From assembly GCA_035604615.1 (NCBI GenBank), contig DATNID010000016.1, forward strand, positions 62,001 through 126,000: DNA of 64,000 nucleotides, read 5' to 3'. The position numbers and the translations under genes are program-made. This document shows positions 53,645 to 61,622 of this stretch, one piece after another. Source of the stretch: DATJLY01 sp035604615 (lineage in GTDB: Bacteria; Pseudomonadota; Alphaproteobacteria; ATCC43930; CGMCC-115725). Position 1 is the stretch's first letter; each line of letters begins with the position of its first letter. A model generated the notes under the pieces. That model did no database searches. It was given only the letters and a program-made list of their open reading frames with translations, and was not told where the DNA came from.

Positions 53645-54702
53645 CCGGCGTGGCTCAGCCGCTCGCGCAGGTGGGGCAGGAGCGCCAGCGCGTTGCCGGT
53701 GTTGATGCGCTGGCGGTCCTTGGCGCTCAGCTCCGTGTGGTCGAGGGCGTCGACGGTGTAGTCCATCGCCACGTAAGGATGGTCGGTGCCGAGCACGATG
53801 CGGTCGGTCGTGGTCCAACGGCGCAGCGCACCGAAGGTGACAGGATTGACCGAGGTGGCGACGTCGAAATAGAGCTTTGCGAGCTCGGCGTCGGGTCCGT
53901 GCGGCAGCCGCGCGCGAATCTTCTCCGTCCGCTTCGCGCTGCCGGTGATGCGGTCGGAGAGCGGCGGAAAGGCGCCGCCTGCGTGCGAGAAGATGAAGCG
54001 CACGTCGGGATATTTCGACAGCGTGCCGCTGTAGAGGAGGCTGGTGATCGCCCGCGCCGTGTCGAAGAGATACTCCTCGACCGCGGTCATCACGTCCGGG
54101 ATGAGGCCGATGCAGCAATTCGCCACGGTCGGATGGAAATGCAACACCGCCTTGCGCCGGTTCAGTTCCTGCCACACCGGCGCGAAGCTCTGGTCGCCCG
54201 GCCACAGCGTGCCATAGCTGGTGAGAAAGCCGATGCCGTCGGCCTTGAGCGTGTCATAGGCGTAGGCGATCTCCTTGAGCGTCTCGTCGACATGGGGCAG
54301 CGGGATCGTCGCGAACATGCCGAAGCGGCCGGGATAATCGCGCGCCATCTGTGCCGCATATTCGTTGCACTGGCGCGCCAGCGCGGCGGCCTCATCGGGC
54401 GGCGCCCACCACACGCCCGGCAGTCCCAGCTCGGTCACGGCATAGGCGATGCGGTGACGGTCCATCTGCTCGATCGCGATCGCCGGCGTCCAGCCGATGA
54501 GATTGGGGCCCCAGGTATTGTCCGGCTTGTGCGAGCGCGCCGCCTCGATCCATTTCGGCGGCAGGATGTGGTGGTGGAAGTCGACCCGGAACGGCGCCTT
54601 CGCCGCCTGGCCTTCCGTCGCCGCCCAGGCCGGCGCGGCGGCCAGCGCCGTCGCGGCGGCGGCAGAAAGGAGCACATCGCGCCGCCGCAGTCCGTCCGCC
54701 AT
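53641..54702 (-). CDS. Amidohydrolase, ACMSD/gamma-resorcylate decarboxylase type, Tat-exported
   Basis: A 353-aa TIM-barrel metal hydrolase/decarboxylase. A twin-arginine-like signal (GLRRRDVLLSAAAATALAAAPAWA) precedes the metal-binding FRVDFHHHILPPKW. Further residues are VLHFHPT, FIFSHAGGAFP and VLGTDHPYVAMDY, matching the amidohydrolase-2 (ACMSD) family, which decarboxylates or hydrolyses cyclic acids. A Tat signal means a periplasmic location, unusual for ACMSD relatives. GGGAGG precedes the ATG. The gene is divergent from the liv operon, with a 173-nt spacer. Confidence 0.85.
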   Translation of the reverse strand: MADGLRRRDVLLSAAAATALAAAPAWAATEGQAAKAPFRVDFHHHILPPKWIEAARSHKPDNTWGPNLIGWTPAIAIEQMDRHRIAYAVTELGLPGVWWAPPDEAAALARQCNEYAAQMARDYPGRFGMFATIPLPHVDETLKEIAYAYDTLKADGIGFLTSYGTLWPGDQSFAPVWQELNRRKAVLHFHPTVANCCIGLIPDVMTAVEEYLFDTARAITSLLYSGTLSKYPDVRFIFSHAGGAFPPLSDRITGSAKRTEKIRARLPHGPDAELAKLYFDVATSVNPVTFGALRRWTTTDRIVLGTDHPYVAMDYTVDALDHTELSAKDRQRINTGNALALLPHLRERLSHAG

Positions 54703-54875
54703 CGTGAACCTCCCTTGCAGTGTTTTTTCGCCCGGTCGCCGCGCCGGCGACGCATTCCATTCTAGCATGGGCGCGGCGCGGTTGCGTTCTCGGGCGCGGC
54801 CACGACCCCCCTTGCTTTTCGCACCCGGTCCCCGAACCATGCGCTCGTTCAACCATGGCCGGAGGGGGCGGGCCC

Positions 54876-56183
54876 ATGACCAAGTTCACGGCGAAGGCGG
54901 GCTGGTGGCTCGGCGCGGCGGCGCTTGCCGGCATCGTGCCGGTGCAACAGGCGGCGGCGCAGGACGCGGCGACGGTGAAGCTCGGCGTGGTGACGTTCCT
55001 CTCGGGGGCGGCGGCCGGGCCCTTCGGCATTCCCTCGCGCAACGCGGCCGAGCTGGTGGTCGAGGCGATCAATGCTGGGACCTTGCCCGCGCCTTACAAC
55101 AGCAAGGGCTTCGCCGGCGCCAAGCTCGAGCCCATCATCATCGACGAGAACGGCAGCACCACCGAGGTGGTGCAGAACTATCGCGACCTGGTGCAGCGTC
55201 GCGGTGCCACCGCGGTGGTCGGTTATGTCTCGTCGGGAAGCTGCCTCGGCGTCGCGCCTGTGGCCGAGGAGCTGAAGACCCTGACCGTGTTCTTCGATTG
55301 CGGCACGCCGCGCATCTTCGAGGACGAAGATCACCACTACGTCTTCCGCGCGTCGGCGACCTCGACCATCGACAGCACCTCGGCCGCCCGCTACATGGTG
55401 TCGCGCTACAAGGACATGAAGGCGTTCACCGGGATCAACCAGAACTATGCCTGGGGCCAGGATTCGTGGAGCGACTTCGAGGGCGCGATCAAGGATTTGA
55501 AGCCCGGCCTCAAGGAGGAAGACCCGCTCTTCCCCAAGCTCTTTGCCGGCCAGTACAGCGCCGAGATCACCACGCTCCTCGCCAAGGATGCGGACGTGGT
55601 GCATTCGAGCTTCTGGGGCGGCGATCTCGAGAGCTTCGTCCTCCAGGCCGATCCGCGCGGCCTGTTCCAGAAGGAACGCTTCTACATCAGCACCGCCGAG
55701 ACCGCGATGTTTCGGCTCGGCCCCAAGCTCGCCGACGGCATCATCATGGGCGCGCGCGGGCCGTGGGGCGTCTACTCCCACGACACCGAGCTCAACCGCT
55801 GGTTCCGGCACGCCTACACCGACCGTTTCGGCACGCCGCCCGTCTATCCGTCCTACCAGATGGCGCTGTCGCTGCTCGGCACCAAGCTCGCCTATGACAA
55901 GGCCGCTGCGGCCAATCCCAAGCCCGGCGTCGAGGACGTGGTCAGGGCCTTCACCGGCCTGGAATTCGAGGTCTTTGGCACCAAGATCGCGATGGCGCAG
56001 GGCAAGGGCCATCAGGGCATCCACGAGATCGCCCAGGGCACCTACAAGTACGACAAGGCGACCACCACGCCGACCATCACCGACATCGTCTACTACCCCG
56101 CCGAGTGCGTGTCCCCGCCCGAAGGCACCAAGAGCACCGATTGGATCAAGGACGGCATGAAGGGCGCCAAGAACTGCCCCTGA
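54876..56183 (+). CDS. ABC transporter substrate-binding protein of the liv-type operon
   Basis: A 435-aa periplasmic binding protein, the first gene of the operon. A signal peptide (KAGWWLGAAALAGIVPVQQAAAQ) is followed by VKLGVVTFLSGAAAGPFGIPSRNAAELVVEAIN and an AVVGYVSSGSCLGVAPVAEELK segment. GGAGGGGG precedes the ATG. The permeases and ATPases follow directly, so this is a complete HAAT-type uptake system. The ligand could be an amino acid or an aromatic or small organic acid. Confidence 0.9.
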   Translation: MTKFTAKAGWWLGAAALAGIVPVQQAAAQDAATVKLGVVTFLSGAAAGPFGIPSRNAAELVVEAINAGTLPAPYNSKGFAGAKLEPIIIDENGSTTEVVQNYRDLVQRRGATAVVGYVSSGSCLGVAPVAEELKTLTVFFDCGTPRIFEDEDHHYVFRASATSTIDSTSAARYMVSRYKDMKAFTGINQNYAWGQDSWSDFEGAIKDLKPGLKEEDPLFPKLFAGQYSAEITTLLAKDADVVHSSFWGGDLESFVLQADPRGLFQKERFYISTAETAMFRLGPKLADGIIMGARGPWGVYSHDTELNRWFRHAYTDRFGTPPVYPSYQMALSLLGTKLAYDKAAAANPKPGVEDVVRAFTGLEFEVFGTKIAMAQGKGHQGIHEIAQGTYKYDKATTTPTITDIVYYPAECVSPPEGTKSTDWIKDGMKGAKNCP

Positions 56184-56199
56184 ATTCGCGGGCCGCGCC

Positions 56200-57096
56200 G
56201 TGCTGACCGCGGCCGCCATCCTGGTCGACGGGCTCGACTACGCCGCCTGGCTCTTCATCGTCGCGGTGGGGCTCACCCTCATCTATGGCGTGATGAAGGT
56301 GGTGAACGTTGCCCATGGCGGGCTCTATTCGATGGGCGCCTATGCCGCCGCCTGGGCGGTCGGGCTCTATTTCGACCGAGGATTGGCGCCCGCCGGCAGC
56401 TTCCTGGTCCTGGCCCTGGCGTCGGTCGCGGTGGGCGGGGTCGTGGGGCTGGCGCTCGAGCGCGGGCTGCTGCGCCTGTTCTACGGCCGCGACGACATCC
56501 TGATCGTGCTGGTGACCTACGCCGCCTTCCTCATCCTTGAGAACCTGGTGCTGCAGATTTGGGGGGTCGAGGCCTATCCCGCCTATCAGCCGGCGACGCT
56601 CCTCGGCACGATGACGATCGCCGGACTGCCGTTCAGCACCTACGAGCTAGCGCTGGTGCCGCTGGCGGCGGCGATCGGGGCGGCGCTGATCTGGATCTTG
56701 GCACGCACCCGCATCGGCAAGCTGGTGCGCGCCGTCATCCACGACCGCGAGATGGCGTCGTCCTTCGGCATCGACGTGGGCCGCGTCTATACCGTGACCT
56801 TCGTCGTCGGCGCGGTGCTGGGCGCGTTCGGCGGCGCCGTCACCGCGCCGATCATTTCGGTGGCGCCCGGCATCGGCGTCGAGGTGATCGTGCTCGCCTT
56901 CGCCGTCGTCGTGATCGGCGGGCTCGGCTCGGTCGCGGGCACCATCGTCGGCGCGCTCCTGGTCGGGCTCGCGCGCGCCGCCGCGGTGCATCTTTTGCCT
57001 CAGGTCGAGCTGTTCGCGATCTACGCGGTGATGTCGCTGGTCCTGGTGCTGCGCCCGCAAGGCCTGTTCGCGCCGGCGCGGCAGCGGCGAATCTGA
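56200..57096 (+). CDS. livH: Branched-chain amino acid-type ABC transporter permease LivH
   Basis: A 298-aa inner-membrane permease with about eight hydrophobic segments. Characteristic segments are LIYGVMKVVNVAHGGLYSMGAYAAA, the conserved cytoplasmic loop RTRIGKLVRAVIHDREMASSFGIDV that contacts the ATPase, and GGLGSVAGTIVGALLVG. The start is GTG 56200, 16 nt after the binding-protein stop. The stop overlaps livM by 1 nt (TGATG). Confidence 0.93.
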   Translation: MLTAAAILVDGLDYAAWLFIVAVGLTLIYGVMKVVNVAHGGLYSMGAYAAAWAVGLYFDRGLAPAGSFLVLALASVAVGGVVGLALERGLLRLFYGRDDILIVLVTYAAFLILENLVLQIWGVEAYPAYQPATLLGTMTIAGLPFSTYELALVPLAAAIGAALIWILARTRIGKLVRAVIHDREMASSFGIDVGRVYTVTFVVGAVLGAFGGAVTAPIISVAPGIGVEVIVLAFAVVVIGGLGSVAGTIVGALLVGLARAAAVHLLPQVELFAIYAVMSLVLVLRPQGLFAPARQRRI

Positions 57097-58040
57097 TGGG
57101 GGCTCTGGCGCGCGGTCCATGGCTGCTGCCGCTGGTGTTCGGCGCGCTCGCGCTCCTGAGCCTCGTGCTGACGCCGTTCCTGGTTTATCTCCTGACGGTG
57201 ATCCTGGCGCGCGGGCTGGTGGTGCTGGGCCTCCTGATCCTGTGGCGCACCGGGCTCATGTCGTTCGGGCAGGCGCTCTATTTCGGCGTCGGCGCCTATG
57301 CCGTGGGGTTGGCCGAAAAATACTGGGGCCTGCGCGACGCTTTCGCGCTCCTGGCGCTGGCGCTCGCCGCCTCGGCAGCGATGGCCCTGGTGCTGGGCTG
57401 GCTGCTGCGGCAGTACCGCGACATCTACTTCGCCATGCTGAGCCTCGCCTTCTCGATGATCCTCTACGGGACGTTGGTGAAGAGCCGTGTGCTGGGCAGC
57501 ACTGACGGCTTCACGGTGCCGGCGCCGCATTTCCTCGGCTGGGCGCCGGGGCCGGCGCTGGCGATGCACGCGCTCCTGCTGCTAACGGTGGCGGCGGCTT
57601 CGCTCGGATCGTTTCTCGCCGCGCGCTATCTCGCGTCGCCCATGGGCCATCTCACCACCGCCATTCGCGACAACGAGATCAGGGTCGAGTATCTGGGCTA
57701 TCCGGTGCGGCGCGCCATTCACGTCAAGTACGTGTTCGCGGCCATGCTCGCGGGCGCGGGGGGCGCGCTGGTGGCGCTCGCGGTCGGCCACATCGATCCG
57801 GACATGACCTATTGGACCACCTCGGGCGAGTTCGTGTTCATCACCATCCTCGCGGGCCCCGGCAGCGTGCTGGCGCCGTTCCTGGGCGCCGCCATCTTCG
57901 AGGCGGTGCGGACATACGCCACCGCTTACGCGCCCTATAGCTGGCAGATGGTGCTGGGCATCTGCCTGCTGCTCCTCATCCTGTTCCTGCCGCGCGGCGT
58001 GTGGTCGCTGTTCGGCGCGCGGCGGCGGGCGGCGCCATGA
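57096..58040 (+). CDS. livM: Branched-chain amino acid-type ABC transporter permease LivM
   Basis: A 314-aa permease. Family features are LLILWRTGLMSFGQALYFGVGAYAVG, the RYLASPMGHLTTAIRDNEIRVEYLGYPV loop that docks the ATPases, and GGALVALAVGHIDPDMTYWTTSGEFVF. It ends with a basic tail (GARRRAAP) and overlaps livG by 4 nt. Confidence 0.92.
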   Translation: MGALARGPWLLPLVFGALALLSLVLTPFLVYLLTVILARGLVVLGLLILWRTGLMSFGQALYFGVGAYAVGLAEKYWGLRDAFALLALALAASAAMALVLGWLLRQYRDIYFAMLSLAFSMILYGTLVKSRVLGSTDGFTVPAPHFLGWAPGPALAMHALLLLTVAAASLGSFLAARYLASPMGHLTTAIRDNEIRVEYLGYPVRRAIHVKYVFAAMLAGAGGALVALAVGHIDPDMTYWTTSGEFVFITILAGPGSVLAPFLGAAIFEAVRTYATAYAPYSWQMVLGICLLLLILFLPRGVWSLFGARRRAAP

Positions 58041-58807
58041 CCGCGCTGCTCGCCGTGCGTGGCCTCAACAAGTCGTTCGGCTCGGTCGTCGCCGCGAGCC
58101 AAATCGAGGTCGAAATCGAGGACGGCGAGGTGGTCGGCATCATCGGCGCCAACGGCGCCGGCAAGACCACCTTCGTCAATCTGGTCACCGGCTACCTCCA
58201 GCCGACCAGCGGCACGATCGCGTTCGAGGGGCGCGACATCACCGCGCTGCCGCCGCGCGACATCATCGCCGCCGGCATCTCGCGCTCGTTCCAGGTGCCG
58301 CAGGTGTTCGCGAGCGCGACCGTCTTCGACAATCTCCTCATCGCCTGCGGCATCGCCGCCGGCGGGCGGTTTCCGCTGTGGCGGCCGTTGCGCCGCAGAG
58401 AGCTCCTGGCCGAAGCCGACCGCCTGGTCGAGCGCTTCCGCATCGGCGAATACCGCGACCAGCCGGCGCAGCTCCTGCCCCAGGGCGTGCGCAAGCTGCT
58501 CGACATCGCCATGGCGCTGGTGCGCCAGCCGCGGCTCCTCCTGCTCGACGAGCCCACCAGCGGCATCAGCGTCGAGGAGAAGTTCGCCATCATGGACCTC
58601 ATCATGGGCGCGCTGCGCAACGAGCGCATCGCGGTCATGTTCATCGAGCACGACATGGACATCATCGCGCGTTATGCGGGCCGGGTGCTGGCCTTCGTCG
58701 ACGGCACCATTGTCGCGCGGGGGCCGCCCGAGACCGTGCTGGCCGATCCGCGGGTGCGCCGCGCCATCACCGGCGAGCCCATGCCTGCGCGCGGGACGGC
58801 GACATGA
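58037..58807 (+). CDS. livG: Branched-chain amino acid-type ABC transporter ATPase LivG
   Basis: A 256-aa ATPase. Walker A is GANGAGKTTF (about 40-49) and Walker B LLLLDEPTSGIS. The signature between them is a divergent LLPQGVRKLLDIAMAL in place of the usual LSGGQ. The missing Ser-Gly of the signature is notable but the protein is otherwise intact. ATGA overlap on both sides gives livM-livG-livF coupling. Confidence 0.9.
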   Translation: MTALLAVRGLNKSFGSVVAASQIEVEIEDGEVVGIIGANGAGKTTFVNLVTGYLQPTSGTIAFEGRDITALPPRDIIAAGISRSFQVPQVFASATVFDNLLIACGIAAGGRFPLWRPLRRRELLAEADRLVERFRIGEYRDQPAQLLPQGVRKLLDIAMALVRQPRLLLLDEPTSGISVEEKFAIMDLIMGALRNERIAVMFIEHDMDIIARYAGRVLAFVDGTIVARGPPETVLADPRVRRAITGEPMPARGTAT

Positions 58808-59451
58808 TCCTCGCGCTCGACGGGCTCGATGTCGCGATCGGCGCTACCGCCATCATCCGCGGCGCCCGGCTCGAGGTTCCGGCGGGCACGATGTGCGGCT
58901 TGATCGGCCGCAACGGCGCCGGCAAGACCACGCTAATGCGCGCCATCATGGGGATATTGCCGGCGCAAGGCGGCACCATCCGCTTCGAGGAGCGCGACTT
59001 CACTGCCGCCCCTTCGCATGCCCGCGCGCGCGCCGGCATCGGCTACATGCCGGAGGACCGCAAACTGGTGCCCGGCTTCACCGCGCGCGACAACATCATG
59101 CTGCCGCTGTGGGCCGCGGGCCAGGGCGGCAGCGAGCGCCTGCGCTGGATCTACGATCTCATGCCGGAGCTCGAGCTGCTGAGCACGCGCCGCGCCAGCC
59201 AGTTGAGCGGCGGCCAGCAGAAGATGGTGGCGCTGGCGCGCGCCATGATGGCAGGAACGCGGCTCCTGCTGCTCGACGAGCCGTCCGAAGGCCTGGCGCC
59301 GGCCTTGGCGCGCCGCATCGGCGAGGTGCTGGCACGCCTGCGCGGCACAGGGCTCAGCGTGCTGATGGCCGAATCGAACGACACCCACATGGGCGATCTG
59401 TTCGACGCCGCCTTCGTCATCGAGCGCGGCAGCGTCGCGCGGCGGGCGTAG
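58804..59451 (+). CDS. livF: Branched-chain amino acid-type ABC transporter ATPase LivF
   Basis: A 215-aa ATPase with Walker A GRNGAGKTTL, a canonical signature LSGGQQKMVALARAMM, Walker B LLLLDEPSEGLAP and the GYMPEDRKLVPGFTARDNI Q-loop region. It is slightly shorter than usual LivF (about 235 aa) at the C-terminus. It pairs with LivG to form the nucleotide-binding heterodimer. A palindromic repeat follows the stop. Confidence 0.92.
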   Translation: MILALDGLDVAIGATAIIRGARLEVPAGTMCGLIGRNGAGKTTLMRAIMGILPAQGGTIRFEERDFTAAPSHARARAGIGYMPEDRKLVPGFTARDNIMLPLWAAGQGGSERLRWIYDLMPELELLSTRRASQLSGGQQKMVALARAMMAGTRLLLLDEPSEGLAPALARRIGEVLARLRGTGLSVLMAESNDTHMGDLFDAAFVIERGSVARRA

Positions 59452-59475
59452 GAGAAATTCGATCGGGTTGATGCA

Positions 59476-59587
59476 GTGCGTCCTTCGACTACGCTTCGCT
59501 CCGCTCAGGATGAGGAACCGTTCCTTATGCCATCCACAATTTTCCTCATCCTGAGCGGAGTGCGAAGCACGCAGTCGAAGGACGCAC
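59476..59587. repeat. Palindromic repeat with long arms between livF and the FAD hydroxylase
   Basis: The left arm GTGCGTCCTTCGACTACGC to GGATGAGGA (59476-59516) is complementary, with a few mismatches, to TCCTCATCC to GTCGAAGGACGCAC (59543-59587). It would form a hairpin of about 40 bp, placed where it can end the liv operon transcript. It differs from the 6-kb/7.8-kb repeat family. A 16-bp piece of its outer end recurs at 33494. Confidence 0.85.
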
Positions 59588-59594
59588 GGTATTC

Positions 59595-61280
59595 ATGCAA
59601 GCAGCTTCTGCTATGAACGACACTCTCTCCGCGCCCGTCGGCATCGTCGGCGGCGGGCCCGTCGGCATGATGCTGGCGCTGTTCCTGGAGCGGCATGGCG
59701 TCGGCGCGGTCCTCTTCAACACCGAGGATCACAGCCGCTGGCATCCCAAGGGCAGCACCCACAATTCGCGCAGCATGGAGCATTACCGCCGGCTGGGCTT
59801 CTCGACCGAGGTGCGGAAATTGGGCCTGCCCCCGGACCATCCGACCGATGTCGCCTACTTCACGCGTTACACCGGCTGGGAGATGGCGCGGATCGCGCTG
59901 CCGACCGAATCCCAGCGCATGGCGGCGGTGGCGGCCTCACCCGCCACCGACCAGGTGCCCGAGCCCATTCACCGCGCCAACCAGATGTATGTCGAGAAGT
60001 TCCTGTTCGACCGCGTTGCCGTCGCGTTTCTCACGCGCCGCTATGGCTGGCGCGTCTCGGACATGCGCCAGGACGCGGACGGCGTCAATGTCGCCGCCGA
60101 GCGCGTCGGCGACGGCGCGCGCGAGGATTGGCGCTTCCAGTATCTCGTCGGCTGCGACGGCGGGCAGAGCGTGATCCGCCGCACCCTCGGCATCCGCTAT
60201 TCCGGCTTCGACACGCTGGAGCAGGAATTCATGGGCGGGCGCATGATCGCCACGTATCTGCGCCTGCCGACGCTGCTCGCCGAAGTGATCGGGCGCGGGC
60301 GCCGCGCCTGGCAATACGTGTCGATCACGCCGGGGCGGCGCATGGTGCTGGTCTCGCTCGACGGCAAGGAGGAATTCCTGCTGTTCACGCGCGCGCCCGA
60401 TCCCAACGTCGCGCCCGACGACGATGCGATCCGCGCCCATGTCCGGCGCGCCGTCGGCGCCGATCTTCCGGTCGAGGTGCTGGGCCACAACCCGTGGACG
60501 GCGGGCGCCGCCCTCGTCGCCGAGCGCTTCGGCCAAGGCCGCGTGCTGCTGGCGGGCGATGCCGTCCACCTCTTCACGCCCACCGGCGGCTTCGGCATGA
60601 ACACCGGCATCGACGACGCGGCCAACCTCGCGTGGAAGCTGGCGGCGACGGTGCAGGGCTGGGGCGGGCCGCACCTCCTTGGCACATACGAGCCCGAGCG
60701 GCGCCCCATCGCCGTCCGCAACACCACCGCCGCGCGCACGCTCGCCATCACCGCGGGCGAGATGCCGGTCGCGGCGACGATCGACGACGACAGCGACGCA
60801 GGCGCGGCGGCGCGGCGCCGCTTCGGCGAATTCATCGCGTCGCGGCTGGGCGAGGAATTCGCCTCGATCGGCGTGCAGCTGGGCGCGCGCTACGACGGCT
60901 CGCGCATCGTCGCCGAGGACGGCGCGCCGCCCGCCGCCGACCCGATCGTCTATCGCCCCTCGAGCGTCCCCGGCGGCCGCGCGCCGCATGTCTGGCTCGG
61001 GCGCGGTCGCGGCATCGGCGATTCGCTGTTCGACCAGCTGGGCCGGGGCTTCACGCTCCTGTGCCTCGGCGCGCGCCCACCCGACACGCGCGCGCTCGCG
61101 GGCGCGGCCGCACGCCGCGGGATCGATCTCGCCGTGCTCCATCGCGCCGACGCCGCGGCGCGGGCGCTTTACGAGCGCGACGTCGCGTTGATCCGGCCCG
61201 ACCAGCATGTCGCCTGGCGCGGCAACGCTCTCCCCGACGATTGCGACCGCCTGCTCGCGCGCGTGACCGGATACGTGTGA
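59595..61280 (+). CDS. FAD-dependent aromatic hydroxylase (PheA/TfdB-MhpA type)
   Basis: A 561-aa class A flavoprotein monooxygenase. The FAD-binding fold has VGIVGGGPVGMMLALFLERHG (about 15-35), the CDGGQSVIRRTLG loop that binds NADPH/FAD, and LLAGDAVHLFTPTGGFGMNTGIDDAANLAWKL (about 316-347). A C-terminal thioredoxin-like domain from about 440 matches phenol hydroxylase/MhpA-type enzymes. Substrates are probably phenols or hydroxylated aromatic acids. The start ATG 59595 has AAGGAC upstream but overlaps the end of the repeat region; ATG 59613 is an alternative. Confidence 0.87.
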   Translation: MQAASAMNDTLSAPVGIVGGGPVGMMLALFLERHGVGAVLFNTEDHSRWHPKGSTHNSRSMEHYRRLGFSTEVRKLGLPPDHPTDVAYFTRYTGWEMARIALPTESQRMAAVAASPATDQVPEPIHRANQMYVEKFLFDRVAVAFLTRRYGWRVSDMRQDADGVNVAAERVGDGAREDWRFQYLVGCDGGQSVIRRTLGIRYSGFDTLEQEFMGGRMIATYLRLPTLLAEVIGRGRRAWQYVSITPGRRMVLVSLDGKEEFLLFTRAPDPNVAPDDDAIRAHVRRAVGADLPVEVLGHNPWTAGAALVAERFGQGRVLLAGDAVHLFTPTGGFGMNTGIDDAANLAWKLAATVQGWGGPHLLGTYEPERRPIAVRNTTAARTLAITAGEMPVAATIDDDSDAGAAARRRFGEFIASRLGEEFASIGVQLGARYDGSRIVAEDGAPPAADPIVYRPSSVPGGRAPHVWLGRGRGIGDSLFDQLGRGFTLLCLGARPPDTRALAGAAARRGIDLAVLHRADAAARALYERDVALIRPDQHVAWRGNALPDDCDRLLARVTGYV

Positions 61281-61622
61281 AGGATTGGTGCGTCATCCGT
61301 TCAGGCGGAACCGCGGTGCATCGAAGCGGCGAAGCCCGAGCGATTGCGCGAATCCACCGCCGCGGTCCCTGCGCCAGGCGGTGAATCCATAAATGGCCGC
61401 GGGAGCGCCCGCTCTCGAGGCGAAGCGGGCGCATGATGTCGGGGACCGATCGTCAGAAATTTGCCACATCAAGACATGCCTCCTCCGCTGTTCGAGACGC
61501 AGTTGCGCGCGACCCGTTACCGTCACGAATCCGTCATGTTTGCGGCGGCATCATTGAGTAGGATGAAGCGCCGTGCGCCGCAGCGATATCGGCTTCATCA
61601 TCACAGCATTTCGGGGGCGCAC
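61281..61622. other. Intergenic region without a convincing gene
   Basis: This is the longest stretch without an assigned gene. The next gene's frame is open upstream of its chosen start, with possible Met starts at 61461, 61536 and 61563, so part of this could be coding. On the reverse strand 61293-61526 could encode a 77-aa basic peptide (with WRRDRGGGF), but it lacks a good ribosome-binding site. GCGGGAGCGCCCGC-type short hairpins occur around 61400. No promoter could be fixed. Confidence 0.5.

Noticed and set aside
61293..61526. A 77-aa minus-strand peptide between the FAD hydroxylase and the DUF47-like gene
   Set aside because: It has no good ribosome-binding site or recognised family and overlaps the possible upstream extension of the neighbouring gene.
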